DNA of 64,000 nt from Adiantum capillus-veneris (GCA_014529385.2 CM043956.1:59653120-59717119); one strand, 5' to 3'; shown: positions 10,866 to 22,350, numbered from the stretch's first letter. Notes: generated by a model from the letters alone, not told the origin. A program made the numbers and translations.

Positions 10866-11306
10866 TCAGAGACTCTCTCGTAGTTTTTGTTGAGAAGTTT
10901 TGGGAAGCGCCTTCTCTACCCACTTCTTAACCATAAATTCACCTGGTTGTTGGGGAAGCTTGGCAACCACATACTTGGTTTTCGTCATAAGTTCTGCAAA
11001 AGTCTCCTCTGGTTGAAGCACCATGTTGGCCAACTCATCCAACACCTTCTCTTGGTAGTCACCTGGCCTGAAAGCTGCACATAATTGTTGTCTTAAGGTC
11101 GCCCAAGTTGCAAAATGGTTCTTTGCAAACTGGTTGTACCATTTGTCTGCTAAGCCATCCAAGGTGGATGGAAAGAGTACCAAATAAGCATCTTCCCTAT
11201 AAAGACCACGACCCCTACAAAGAGATACAAACCTCCTTGCATGGTCGTCAGCATCTTCTAAGGAGAGTCCTTTGAATGTAGGGAACTTGATGTTTACCTT
11301 AGCCAA
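10866..11306 (-). pseudogene. Element E gag capsid region
   Basis: A 146-residue minus-strand frame starting at ATG 11306. Motifs FPTFKGLSLEDADDHARRF, then DGLADKWYNQF and WATLRQQLCAAF, are those of the plant retrotransposon Gag capsid (F-x-G, W-Y/F, and the helix after it). It ends at TGA 10866-10868. The next entry continues in the same frame (PDATLEEFIVAGTR), so the stop is a single CGA-to-TGA change inside a longer gag. Confidence 0.8.
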
Positions 11307-11599
11307 ACGCTAGCCAACGGCTCCATGGCCCCTTGTTGAGCATGTTTCTCTGTAGCCTACGGTAGCAAAATAGGAGAGAGCTTTACTGGAGAAGGTGATC
11401 TGGAAGATGTGGAACCGGAGAGAGGAATGGGTGATGTCGTATGTGGAGGTATGGGTGATGAGGTTGATGGACTTCTAACAGGTTCCAAGGTTTGTCTTCT
11501 GTTGTATTACTTCAGAGGACTCAGGAGTGTGCTTTGACGCTCGACTGATCGCCTTGTATGGGTCATGCTGGGACCACCAAACCAACCAAGCTTTGGGCA

Positions 11600-11900
11600 A
11601 GAAACCTTGAACTGGCTGAAGACAGGTCTAGACTCTACTAGACCAGGCAAGTGACTAGACCGGGCTGGACCATGGATGAGGAGGACTAGATCAGGGACAA
11701 GGAGGACTAGATCAGGGACTGGTCTAGACTCTACTAGACCAGGCAAGTGACTAGACCGGGTTGGTGGACCATGGATGAGGAGGACTAGATCAGGGACAAG
11801 GAGGACTAGACTAGGGTCAAGGAGGTCTAGACCAGGGACGAGGACAGGTTGGACCAGGGTGAGAGATGACTAGGGCGAGAGAGGACTAGACCAGTTGGAC
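11600..11900 (-). repeat. Short tandem repeats in element E leader
   Basis: A unit of about 100-115 bp containing CTAGACCAGGCAAGTGACTA and GAGGAGGACTAGATCAGGGA occurs at about 11628-11720 and again at 11730-11830, with further partial GACTAGAYCAGGGAC units around them. It lies between E's 5' LTR and the gag start, so it is part of the leader. Confidence 0.75.
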
Positions 11901-12050
11901 CAGGCGAGAGGAGAACAATGCAAGGCAAGGTCGGCAAAGCTAGGCAAGGTAGGTGAAGCTAGATAGACCCAGCCAGCTTCAAGATTTGAACCTCACAGAG
12001 TGAGATTTCAGTTGAGGTCGTCCCACCATGATCGCCAAAATGAGAGCACT

Positions 12051-12094
12051 TGTAGCGTGGATAACGTGATGTGCTCTCTACAGTGGGTGGTCCT
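12051..12094 (-). mobile_element. Element E 5' LTR, left piece (split by copia-1)
   Basis: Matches 6295-6338 of the 3' LTR up to GTGGGTGGTCC. Copia-1 interrupts it, and it continues at 17639-18135. The two pieces sum to 541 bp, the length of the intact copy. The last five bases (GTCCT) are the target duplicated by copia-1. Confidence 0.9.
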
Positions 12095-12286
12095 TGTTGG
12101 GGTATAAAGCCCAATGTGGTCGCCCAGGTAAGTGGGCGGGCCGCCAGGTATGTACACATATTCTTTTGTTAAAACCTAATAAGAACTCACTATGATCTAC
12201 ACATTACAGTAGAGCGAGTTCACCATATCGTCGTGCTCTTCTTCTCGCACTCTCTCTCGCGTCGCACTTCCGCTCGTACTCCTTCA
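12095..12286 (+). mobile_element. Copia-1 5' LTR
   Basis: 192 bp, TGTTGGGG to CCTTCA. It matches 17442-17633 except for A/C at about 12195 and G/A at about 12228. Confidence 0.97.
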
Positions 12287-12288
12287 AC

Positions 12289-12300
12289 TGGTATCAGAGC
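12289..12300 (+). other. Copia-1 primer-binding site (initiator tRNA-Met)
   Basis: TGGTATCAGAGC, two bases after the LTR, is the standard plant copia primer site complementary to the 3' end of initiator tRNA-Met. From here to the ATG at 13372 is a leader of about 1.07 kb in which I see no further feature. Confidence 0.95.
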
Positions 12301-13371
12301 TCAGATCGAGGCTCGAGGCAGCACTACAGGAGGCTAGAGTCACCAGCTCAGATTGGAGTGAAATTCGACAGGCGAAGACACGGCCCCAAATCCTGTGGGA
12401 GAACCTGAAGGGCTTGGTGTTCTCAAAATTTCATTCTGAGGTCATCTCGGCCACCGTTCGGCTTCGACAAAGGTCTGCGCATGCCATTTTCGACTACGTG
12501 GTCTCAGTGGGTGCAGATTCGACTCTCCAAATTTGGGTTTTTTCGGCCTACGACTGCAGGTGCTGAGGATATCGACACTCCCAGAGTGTTGATTTGTGGC
12601 TGTCTACACATCGAAGGACGGCTCACAGTTCTTGGAGGCCTGTCACATTCGACACGGACGCATCTACACACAGACTGTAGGCGACATCCACTAGTTCATC
12701 CGGTAGCTTGTGTTTGCTGCTTGATATTCCAGATTTCATCCTGACATTGCAGGTACTTCCACATGGGATGTATTGTCAGAGATGATGTATGTTTGTTGAG
12801 GGTTTGCTGGCTGTGAGTCACGCAGCAAACAACCGCCGCAGCGGTTACAACATATAGTGGGAAATTTGTGGATGTATGACTTTGTGGGAAGTCTATGTAC
12901 TGTCAGATTTACTGCAGCCTTTGTTGAGGGTTGAGTGAGGTTTTATTGAGCTTGAGGGTTCTTGAATGTTGAGATCCTTTCGGTGATACAGGTCTTGGAG
13001 CGATCCCTCGAGCACCCTTAGATAGGCAGCTAGGATGTATTGACTGTGAGTTAGACAGTTGGGATTGAATCTTTTCTTTACTGCCGTTGAGGCATTGTCC
13101 CAGTCTATGCTTACAGGACAGTGACAGGACATTCAGAGATAGTACAGGTGCAAGACAGGTTTACCCATAGCTTACAGTGTCAGAGAGACAATGTTTTTTG
13201 AGCTGTTTTTGTACACCAGAGCCATTTTACAAAGGAGACTCTGCCAAAATTTCTGCAGAATCTGAAGCTTTCTTGGTTCATTTGACAGGTTGATATTGGT
13301 TCAGAGGTCAGTTTACAAGGGAAACTCTGCCGAATTTTTCCCAAGAAAGTAAACTACTGTGAAGCGTAGCT

Positions 13372-16300
13372 ATGGCTGGATCACAGGACACTGCTCTTTA
13401 CAATATCAAGAAGCTGGATGGAACCAATTTCCCATTGTGGAAGCAGCAGATTTGGCACGTGTTGGTACAAAAGAAGCAGATAAAACCTATAAAGCTCAAG
13501 GGGATAAAACCAGAAGATATGGACGAAGATGAATGGAGCGAAATGGATGAATTAGCACTTTCTACCATTATGCTGACTTTGGCAGAAAGCGTTTACTTCA
13601 ATGTAGCAGACGAGATGTCGGCTTATCAAGCATGGTTAAAGCTGAGTGATCTTTATGAGAAGCAGAGTGCAACTTCACAGGTATACTGGCTTAAGAAGCT
13701 TGTTGACTTGAAGATGAAAGAAGGGACACCTATGTCCAATCATTTGAATGAATTCAACACAATCTATAGTTAGTTGTCAGCTCAAGGTGTCAAGTTTGAT
13801 GAACCTGTTAGAGCTATTTTCCTGTTGATCACATTACCGGAAAGTTGGGACACTTTTCGCACAGCTTTGAGTAATTCTGCACCTCCAGATGGTTTGAACA
13901 TAGCAGGTGTAGAAGGAAGTCTTCTTACTGAAGAAACCAATAGAAAGACAATGGACAAAGGCAAAGGAACAGCCTTAGTTGTCAGGGTAAGGACCAAAGA
14001 AAAGTACAAAGGTGGAAAGAGGAATCAGTCTCGTAGCAAGTCCCGCAGTGCTAAAGGCAAGAGTGACATAGAATGCTACCATTGTGGCAAGAAGGGTCAC
14101 ATGAAAAGAGACTGCAGAGAATGGAAAGTAGAAAAAGGCAAAGAGAAAGCTGAAGACCATGGTGAGAAGAACAAGTCCTCAGTGAAGATTCAAGAAATAA
14201 ATGTGACAAACACTGTTGCAGAGGATGACAGTCTAGTGTCAGGAGACATCTACTTCTTGAAGAATACAATGGACTCAGCTCTTCTTACAGCATCTGATGG
14301 AAATGCACTGAGTGACTGGATTATAGACTCAGGGGAATCACTTCATGTGTCTCCAAACAAGGAGTGGTTTACCTCTTATGTGACCACTAAAGATCATGTT
14401 CGGCTAGGCAATGGGCAGACATGTGAGATCTTAGGTGTTGGAGATGTTCAATTGAAGTTTCAGAATTGCTCTTCTTTCACGCTGAAGAATGTGAGACATG
14501 TTCCCGCAATTACAAAGAGCTTGATCAACACAGGTTTACTTGATGATGCTGGCTACATCACCACTTTTGGACAGAACATGTGGAAGATATACAAGGGTTC
14601 TATGACAGTAGCACATGGAGTAAAGTCTGGAGGACTTTACATGATTTATGTATCAAATGTCTCTAAAAATGTAATCAATGTAACCGAGCAACCGAACGTT
14701 TCTTTGTGGCATAGCCGGTTAGGACATATGTCCAAGAAGGGAATGGAAATCTTGTCTTGTTCTGGTTATTTTCCTGGCTTTTCATTTAATGATTTTGAAT
14801 TCTGTGAACATTGTCTATATGGTAAGCAAACACAACAGCCACATAAGCATAGAAGCAGTAGAAGAGATACACAGTTGGCACTTGTTCATAGTGATTTGTG
14901 TGGACCTATGCCTAACCTATCTCTAGGGGGAGCTTCTTACTTTATGACATTTATAGATGATTACTCGAGGAAAGTATGGGTTTACTTTCTCAAGCATAAG
15001 GATGAAGCGTTTAGTGTTTTCAAAACGTTTGTGACACTTGTGGAGAATCAGAGTGGCCAGAAGCTTGAATGCTTACGCACTGACAATGGTGGAGAGTATG
15101 TTTCAAAGGCCTTTCAGGACTTTTGTGAGTCAAAAGGTATAAAACGTGAACTTACTGCTCCTTACAATCCTCCTCAAAATGGTGTTGCTGAGAGGATGAA
15201 TAGGACCATACAAGAGAAGGTCAGAAGTATGTTGTATAATGCACAGCTGCCAAATGGGTTTTGGGCTGAAGCTGTATCAACAGCTGTTCATCTTGTAAAT
15301 AGATCTCCTAGCAAGGTTTTGCAGAAGGATTTAGTGCTAGAGATGGTATGGTCAGGCAAAATGCCCTCATACAAGCATCTCAGAGTCTTTGGCTGTGAGG
15401 CATATACTCACGTTTCAAAGGAATTTAGGAACAAACTTGAGCCAAAGAGTAGAAAGTACATCTTTCTAGGCTATGGTAATTCTGGTGAGATGGGGTACAT
15501 ACTTTGGGATCCCGAATCCAAAAAGTTTGTCCGCAGCAATGATGTTCACTTTAATGAATCCAAATATCATTCTAAACCAAAGAGGGTTGAGGAGATTAGA
15601 AGAGTTGTCTTCCAAGAAGATGGACCTGCACGTGCAAGACAAAATGTCAGGGCTCAAGAGGAGCAAGGACAGGATAGAGTGGAACCACAGGTTGTGACTG
15701 AGCCTGAGCCACCTATTGTGCGTAGATCTAGATGTGTCACGCGACCTCCTGATAGGTTTGTTCCATCTATGAATTATGTCATGTTGACTGATTGCAATGA
15801 GCCTTCATGTTACAAGGAAGCAGTGCAAATGAAGGACTCTGGGTATTGGCAATTGGCCATGGAGTCAGAGATGACAGCTCTGCATAAAAACAAGACATGG
15901 AAGCTAGTTAAATTACCACAGGGCAAAAAGGCTCTACCTTGTAAATGGGTTTACAGGTATAAGATCACCGCTCATGATAGTCAACCAAAGTACAAAGCAA
16001 GGCTTGTTGCCAAGGGCTTTAAGCAAGAACAAGGCATTGACTTTGATAAAGTCTTCTCTCCGGTGGTCAAGATGACTACATTGAGATGCTTTCTTGCATT
16101 TGTTGCCATATTAGATTTGGTGTTGCACCAAATGGATGTCAAGACAGCGTTCTTGCATGGTGATTTAGATGTGGAAATTTACATGCAGCAGCCAGAAGGG
16201 TTTGTTGAGAAAGGCAAGGAAGATTGGGTATGCCAGTTGTTAAAGAGTCTTTATGGCTTAAAACAATCACCGAGGGCATGGTACCATAAATTCCACAAGT

Positions 16301-17352
16301 TTATGCTTTCTCAAGGCTACAAACGTAGTGAGTTCGATCACTGTCTATATACAAAGAAGGCTAAGGATGGTAGTTGGCTAATCCTTATTTTGTATGTGGA
16401 TGACATGTTGATTGTTGGCAAGCTCTTGGAAGAAATTTCAGCTTTGAAGTGAAAGATGGCAAAATCATTTGACATGAAAGACATGGGTGAGGCAAGTCAT
16501 ATACTTGGTATGCGCATTGAGAGAGACAGATCAAAGAAGTTGATTTGGTTATCTCAAACAGAGTATATTGACAAGGTTTTGCAACGTTTCAATATGGAGA
16601 AGGGAAAGGCATTGAGTGTTCCATTGCCACAATATGTGAAACTTAGCAAACAAGATTGTCCTGTGTCTAAGGAAGAACAGGCTGAAATGGATAAGATTCC
16701 ATATGCGTCTGCAGTGGGTAGTTTGATGTATGCAATGATTGCTACTCGCCCAGACATTGCATTTGCAGTGGGAGTAGTAAGTCGATACATGTCAAACCCA
16801 GGCAAGAAACATTGGGAGGCAGTGAAAGGAATATTGAGATACCTGAAAGCTACAAAGAGTATGCGTATATGCTATGGGAGTTAGGAGCTAAGTGTAAAGG
16901 GTTTTACAGACTCAGATTATGCAGGTGACTTAGACAACCGAAGGTCTACGTCATGGTATGTCTTTACATTGGCTTGTGGAGCAGTATCATGGCGTTCTAG
17001 ATTACAAGATTGTGTTACTCAGTCTACTACAGAGGCTGAATATGTTGCAGCATCAGAGACATGCAAAGAATCAATTTGGCTTAATCGACTAGTAGCAGAT
17101 TTGGGAATCAAAGAAGAGATGCCTGTGTTATATTGTGATAGTCAAAGTGCTATACCATTGGCTCGCAATCCAGTTTATCACTCAAAGACAAAGCATGTGG
17201 ATGTGAAGTATCATTTCATCAGGGAAATGCTCGAGGATAAGCAACTTCACCTTGTCAAAGTTCACACCACAGAAAATCCTCCTGATCTACTTACAAAAGG
17301 ACTTCCCTCAGAGAGCTTTGCGCATTTTCGCAAGCAGTTAGGTGTAGGGTAG
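13372..17352 (+). pseudogene. Copia-1 gag-pol polyprotein with three in-frame stops
   Basis: One frame of 1,327 codons holds every domain in Ty1/copia order. Gag starts at the ATG 13372 (GTNFPLWKQQIWHVL), with the knuckle CYHCGKKGHMKRDC at about 14074. Protease: WIIDSGESLH at about 14320. Integrase: zinc finger HSRLGH and C-x2-C, then the core with DLCGPM, RTDNGGEY and NPPQNGVAERMNRT. RT: YKARLVAKGFKQEQGIDFDK and YVDDMLIVG. RNase H: TDSDYAGD, TTEAEYVAAS and CDSQSAIPLARNP. Stops are TAG 13771, TGA 16450 and TAG 16882, with no frameshift. Each is one C-to-T step from CAG or CGA. With those stops this copy is not autonomous, although everything else looks intact. Confidence 0.95.
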
Positions 17353-17423
17353 TACATCACTTCTCTACATCTCTTGTATATTAGCTTGTATAGTAGCTTC
17401 TCTCACACTTAAAGTACCACATT

Positions 17424-17441
17424 GGACTTTAAGTGGGAGGT
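17424..17441 (+). other. Copia-1 polypurine tract
   Basis: AAGTGGGAGGT directly before the 3' LTR, the purine run used to prime plus-strand DNA. Confidence 0.8.
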
Positions 17442-17633
17442 TGTTGGGGTATAAAGCCCAATGTGGTCGCCCAGGTAAGTGGGCGGGCCGCCAGGTATGT
17501 ACACATATTCTTTTGTTAAAACCTAATAAGAACTCACTATGCTCTACACATTACAGTAGAGCGAGTTCACCATATCATCGTGCTCTTCTTCTCGCACTCT
17601 CTCTCGCGTCGCACTTCCGCTCGTACTCCTTCA
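17442..17633 (+). mobile_element. Copia-1 3' LTR
   Basis: 192 bp, nearly identical to the 5' LTR. GTCCT follows, the second copy of the target duplication. Confidence 0.97.
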
Positions 17634-17638
17634 GTCCT

Positions 17639-18135
17639 CAGTGCAATGTGCGTGACAATCTCACTCAACCAGGATGAACAGAAAGGAAACAATAGACATC
17701 AAAAGAGCTCACAAAGGCACACCAGCAGACCAGAACATATGACTCAACTATCTCAAAGATTGATACAGACTCTGGCGTGGCAGCACACTCAGCTGTAGCC
17801 CAAGACTCACAGGTACAATGGGGGTGTCAAAGTTTAAATGTGTCAGGATGGTGAAGACGTGCTCTGTGTATAGACTCATTATATACGACTACGTACAAGA
17901 TATGAAGTAGATGATGATAATGACCCAACGGCCCATAAATGTCAGCCACCTAAGCCAATCTCCAAAGTGAGTGGTGGTGGTGACCTGGCCACGATGTCCA
18001 CTAGACCACCGTCCCGTCTGTATCCTGCCATGTGTCATTGGCCAGCCCAGCCCAGAGAGTCTTTCCAATGTGAACTAGACCATACCAATTGTACTAACCG
18101 AGTGTCCTGTGAAAGTGACACTGTAGCAGGCTACA
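17639..18135 (-). mobile_element. Element E 5' LTR, right piece
   Basis: Continues the LTR interrupted at 12094 and matches 6339-6835. It ends GGCTACA, followed by GAAAT (target duplication) and then the resumed gypsy A sequence. Confidence 0.9.
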
Positions 18136-18140
18136 GAAAT

Positions 18141-18831
18141 GTATCCTAGAAAGCGACTGAACAGACGAAGCCTACATACCTGAACCCTTCCCAGAGCATT
18201 TATTCGAACCATTCGAGTGGGCTCAAATCTTAGCGACAATGGATGTATGTGTGAATACGTCTATGCCTACTCAATTTTGCAATGAGGATGGCTACGACAT
18301 AGTTCCCATCCAAATGATGTTAGTCCTTAACATCGAGAAAACAAGGATGAGGAAACAAAGGACTTGATGAAAGCTCAACAAGTTTTTTCTAACCTCTATT
18401 ACGATGCAGCTGATGAGTTGGATGAACACTCAACTATCTCCGAAGATTCGGGATTCGAAAAAGAACATACAAGAGCTCAACTACTCTTAAGGGGAAGGGA
18501 GGAAATTTTTTTTGACTTTCCAAACCAGAAATCAAGAAGACAAAATGGTATAGAAGAAAGAGGGACACTAAAATTGTGAAAGCACGACCTATGCCGTCAG
18601 TCTCCAATAAAACACAATTGTTGATGTAGATAGATGCTAAAGATTGTGTCAAGGACAAAATAACTGGCAAATATCCTTCGAACGGAAACTCAAAAATGTC
18701 TCAGACATCGAGAAAAACAAGGAAGGGTACTCAAGAAGAACATCAGGATAAAAAACCACTCATGACTAGAGTCGAGCGGAAAAATAAATATCAAGAGTTG
18801 AAAAAAGCTCTAAAGGAGATACACCACCAAA
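18141..18831 (+). pseudogene. Gypsy A linker between PR1 and RT
   Basis: Gypsy A resumes after E. A frame reads FEWAQILATMDV, then FCNEDGYDIVP, which matches WEHILATLDI and FCDTDGYDVLP of element B on the minus strand (36562-36888). This confirms that both are the same part of the same family. Lys/Arg-rich sequence with several stops follows. It has no recognised domain. Confidence 0.7.
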
Positions 18832-19790
18832 ATGGAAACCATGGAAGAGGATGGGAAGGATGTAATGCATGTTCCATCCCATTACAAACAGTATACTCTC
18901 CAAGATTGGAAAATCATAATCGAACAATCTGTTAGGGAACTACGAAAACAAGGCGAGTCTTACGAAGGACCTGAAAACGCTAAAAGGGTAGACTTGGCTG
19001 AACCAGGAGAAGAGCCTAGGCCGGCTTACATTGCAAATGACCTAACACAAGAAGAAGAAAATATTTTGTTCAGTTTGCTAAAGGAATATTGGGATATCTT
19101 TGCTTGGTCTTACAAAGATCTCAAGGGTGTTGATCCAGAAATCAGCCAACATACCATACCCATGAGAGATGATACGAAACCAAGTAGACAGAGACCATAC
19201 ACTTATAACGAAACGTTTGCTAGAAAGATCAAAGAAGAGATTGAAAAACTAAAGGAAGATGAATTCATCTACAAAATTGAACACACTGATTGTGTGTCCC
19301 CAATTGTGGTAGTACCTAAGAAGAATGGGAAATTACGAGTGTGCGTTAATCTCAAAAAAGTGAATGCAGCTACCATTAGAGACAACTTTCCTCTTCTGAT
19401 AACTAAGCACATTTTAGAACGAGTGGTAGGAAAAGAATCTTACATCTTCTTAGATGGCTTTTCGGAATACAATCAACTTTTGGTTGACCCAAAAGATCAG
19501 CACAAAACTGCTTTTGCAACAGAATGGGGTATATTTGCCTATCGGGTTAACTAATGCTCCAGCCACATTTCAGAGATTGATGAGCCATGCTTTCAAAGAG
19601 TATCTTCATAAATTCTTGGAAGTATACATGGATGATTTATGCGTACATTCGTCAATCCAAGCTGATCATTTTGAACACCTCAAAAAGGTATTCGAGAAAT
19701 GTAGACTTTACAGGATTTGCTTAAACCCGGAAAAGTGCACATTCATGGGAAGACAAGGGAAAATTCTTGACATATAGTGCCTAAAAATGG
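18832..19790 (+). pseudogene. Gypsy A reverse transcriptase
   Basis: Ty3/gypsy RT: FAWSYKDLKGVDPEI at the start, VSPIVVVPKKNGKLRVCVNL in the fingers, AATIRDNFPLL, FLDGFSEYNQL (motif A, with the catalytic Asp), and VYMDDLCVHS at about 19622 (motif C). At about 19547 the frame shifts. Compared with element B, 14 bases are missing and motif MPFGL with them. A stop follows at 19775. RT would copy the element RNA into DNA inside the particle. This copy is inactive. Confidence 0.9.
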
Positions 19791-20420
19791 CATAGCTACC
19801 GATATTGAAAAGATTCATGTCATTGCTGATTTGCCTAGACCAACAACAGTCAAAGGGGTACAAGCCTTCATGGGACATTGTGGATATTACTGACGGTTCA
19901 TCTACATGTATTCTATAATTGAAAAACCCATGTATAGCTTGATTATGCACTTTGAATGGACCGAGGCATGTGAAGAATCCTTCATGAAGCTTAAGCAAGC
20001 TCTCACCTCAGCTCCAGTATTGAAAGCACCCGATTGGGATAAGGTATTCCACGTACATGTAGATGCTTCAAACTTTGCTATTGGATGTATACTAGCCCAA
20101 CCAAGAGATGGGAAAATTTACTTTCCTATTTCTTATGCTAGCCGACAATTGAATATGGCAAAAAATAATTACACCACCACTTAAAGAGAAGGACTAGGAA
20201 TGATCTATGCCATTCAAAAGTATAGAAATTACCTATTGGCCAACAAGTTTGTGCTCTTTGTGGACCACCAAGCCTTGTTATATTTGGTCAACAAGCCATG
20301 CAACATAGGAAGAATAGTGAGATAGTTCATCATTCTTCTCGAATTTGATTTCACATTGGTTGTTAAAAAAGGCACTACACATCAACGAGCAGATCATTTG
20401 TCCAGGATTGTTTCAGGGGA
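19791..20420 (+). pseudogene. Gypsy A RNase H
   Basis: After the RT connection (GYYxRFIYMYS) the frame WTEACEESFMKLKQALTSAP leads into HVHVDASNFAIGCILAQP (first Asp of the RNase H core), YASRQLNMAKNNYTTT with the Glu strand, and FVDHQALLYLVNKP, ending QRADHLSRI. This is the usual gypsy RNase H order. TAA at 20182 and TAG at 20323 interrupt it. I see no archaeal-type second RNase H as in Tat elements. Confidence 0.85.
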
Positions 20421-20832
20421 ATCACCTAAAGGGGTAGATGATGATCTAACAGATGCCTATTTGTTCTCCGTGGAAATGATACCTAGATGGGCGGGAAAAA
20501 TTATGTCCTTAATGACAATAGCTCAAGTGGATTCACCACTTCCTATCACAGTTGATTTAATCGAGCAATCGGCTACGTATCAATTACTAGCTGGGAGGCT
20601 ATATAAAAGAAATCAAGACGGAATATTGATTTTATGCATTAATCCTGAAGAAAGAGATCAATACTTAAGTCAAGCACATGTTACCATAGTAGGACTTCAC
20701 TTTGCGGAAGACCAAACTATGCAATGAATCTTAAGACTTGGAGTATTTTGGCCCACTATGAGGAGAGATGTTCGATCTTTTGTAATAGATTGCCCTTAAT
20801 GTCAGAAACAAAAACCCGTTCCTCGTGTAACA
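20421..20832 (+). pseudogene. Gypsy A first H2C2 zinc module before integrase
   Basis: A complete extra Integrase_H2C2-type module. It has the lead strand LLAGRLYKRNQDGILILC, then QAHVTIVGLHFAE giving His-x6-His, then GVFWPTMRRDVRSFVIDCP followed by a stop codon and CQ, giving Cys-x2-Cys. An ordinary module with the same layout follows about 120 residues later. TGA at 20725 and TAA at about 20798 break it. Element B has the same extra module (CTIC), so this belongs to the family. Confidence 0.75.
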
Positions 20833-22350
20833 TTGTTTCAAATGTCACTTGTTCCTAAGTGGAGTAACTATCTGGTTACTTATTTATCGAGCCGAACATT
20901 TCCTGAGGATATGAGTAAACGTCATCAAAGAGCAGTTGAAACAGAAGCAAGAGACTATGCTCTTATTGGGAACCAATTGTATCGGAGAGGTAAGGATCAA
21001 TATTTGCGTCTTTGTGAAAATGAAAACGAGTATATTCTGATTATAGAACAAGCACATGCTGGATTAGCTGGAGGTCACTTTTCTAGTGAGACCACCCCAA
21101 GAGCAATCTTGATGGCAGGCATATGGTGGCCAATACTTTTTGCAGATGCCAAAGAATATGTTCGAAGGTGTGATGCTTGTCAACAAGCAAAAATTCCAAC
21201 ACGGGTAGACAATATGCCCTTAAGACCAATGATGGAGGCTAGAGCCTTCGCAAAATGGGGTATAGATTTTGTTGGACCAATACAACCACCTACTTATAGA
21301 ACCCAACCTCAATATATCATTGTAGCTACGGACTATTTGACTAAATGGGCTGAGGCTAAAGCGACTCAAAAGAATGATGCCAGAACCACTGCTGCATTCT
21401 TATATGAGTATATATTCGTAAGGTATGGACTGCCAATAGAGATTGCCATTGATTGGAGAATTCATTTCCTCAACGAGGTAATAGAGTATTTTCTTAATGA
21501 GTTTATGGTTATCCATAACAAATCAGCTCCCCATCACCCACAAGCAAACGAACAAGCTGAGCATACGACTAAAATTCTTAGCTCGGTACTGACCAAAGTG
21601 GTTAGTTCAGGAAGGACCGACTGGGAAATGAATCTCCATGCAGCTCTATAGGCTTATCACATTGCATTCAAAACAGATTTAAATGCTACACCCTTTAATC
21701 TTGTTTATGGTCTTGATGCCATACTGCCAATAGAATTTCTATTGCCAACCTTAAGGGTAGCACAGACTCTTGAGTGGACTGGACATGAATTGTCAGAAAG
21801 ACTAGAAGATTTGGAAAAGCTAGACGAGAAAAGGCTAACTGCCGCGTAGCTCATATCTATGCACAAAAGAGGAAACAAAAACAATTTTTTGATTCCCACT
21901 TAATCACCAAAATTTTCAAGAAAGGGGACTTAGTTCTAGTCTAGTCTTAAGCAACACATTCCCAAGTTTAAGAAAAAGGGAAATGGACCATTTATCATTG
22001 AAGATGTATCTCCAAGTGGAGCAATAAAATTTTCAACAATAGATGGTGAACCAATGGCTAATTGGATTAGTGGATGTCGTTTAAAGAAATACAATTTGCC
22101 ACTAACCAATGAATTGCTAGAGAGAATGCATGCAGCCAAACAAAGGAAGATGAAGTGACAGTAGGTTATTGATGAAGCCCAAGAGGAAGCTAGACTTTGG
22201 GTGGTCAAGCGTAAAGCTGCTCTCAAGAATCAACAGATACCGATTCCCATCAACACTTTAAGACTAGATGATCATCAATGGAAATTACCTAAAGATACAG
22301 TTTCAACAGATGACGACTGGCTAGATGGAATGGATCTCCGCATCAAATTA
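20833..22350 (+). pseudogene. Gypsy A integrase: second H2C2 module, core and C-terminus
   Basis: The canonical zinc module is AHAGLAGGHF and CDACQ. The catalytic core has WGIDFVGPIQPP (first Asp), AIDWRIHFLNEV (second Asp; gypsy elements usually have SDxGTHF) and HHPQANEQAEHTTK (Glu). TAG at 21649 and TAG at 21847 interrupt it. The C-terminal part (GLDAILPIEFLLPTLRVA, ELSERLEDLEKLDEKRL, then GNGPFIIEDVSPSGAI) is the usual gypsy integrase tail. No chromodomain is evident. The frame then leads towards the second protease. Confidence 0.85.

Larger units (their letters stand above)
12095..17633 (+). mobile_element. Copia-1: complete young Ty1/copia element
   Basis: 5,539 bp with two 192-bp LTRs that differ at two positions, a tRNA-Met primer site, one long gag-pol frame and a polypurine tract. 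The 5-bp duplication GTCCT flanks it (12090-12094 and 17634-17638), and removing one copy with the element restores E's 5' LTR exactly. Only three in-frame stops break the coding region. It is the youngest insertion that can be dated here. Confidence 0.97.
6295..18135 (-). mobile_element. Element E: non-autonomous gag-pro LTR element
   Basis: Two direct repeats of 541 bp (6295-6835, and 12051-12094 joined to 17639-18135) bound a minus-strand element that carries gag and a protease but no RT, RNase H or integrase. Without copia-1 it is about 6.3 kb. LTR copies are roughly 90 percent alike by eye, older than copia-1. The outer ends are TGTAG and CTACA (the left copy starts TTTAG, one change). 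It must have moved with enzymes from another element. Confidence 0.85.

Noticed and set aside
12000-12050. Primer site of element E (minus strand TTGGCGATCATGGTGGGAC, 12 bases from the LTR)
   Set aside because: It resembles the TTGGCGCCCACC-type site of some gypsy elements, but I cannot match it to a tRNA 3' end with confidence.
12481-13132. Small frames in the copia-1 leader on both strands
   Set aside because: They lie between the primer site and the gag ATG and show no domain. The region is untranslated leader.
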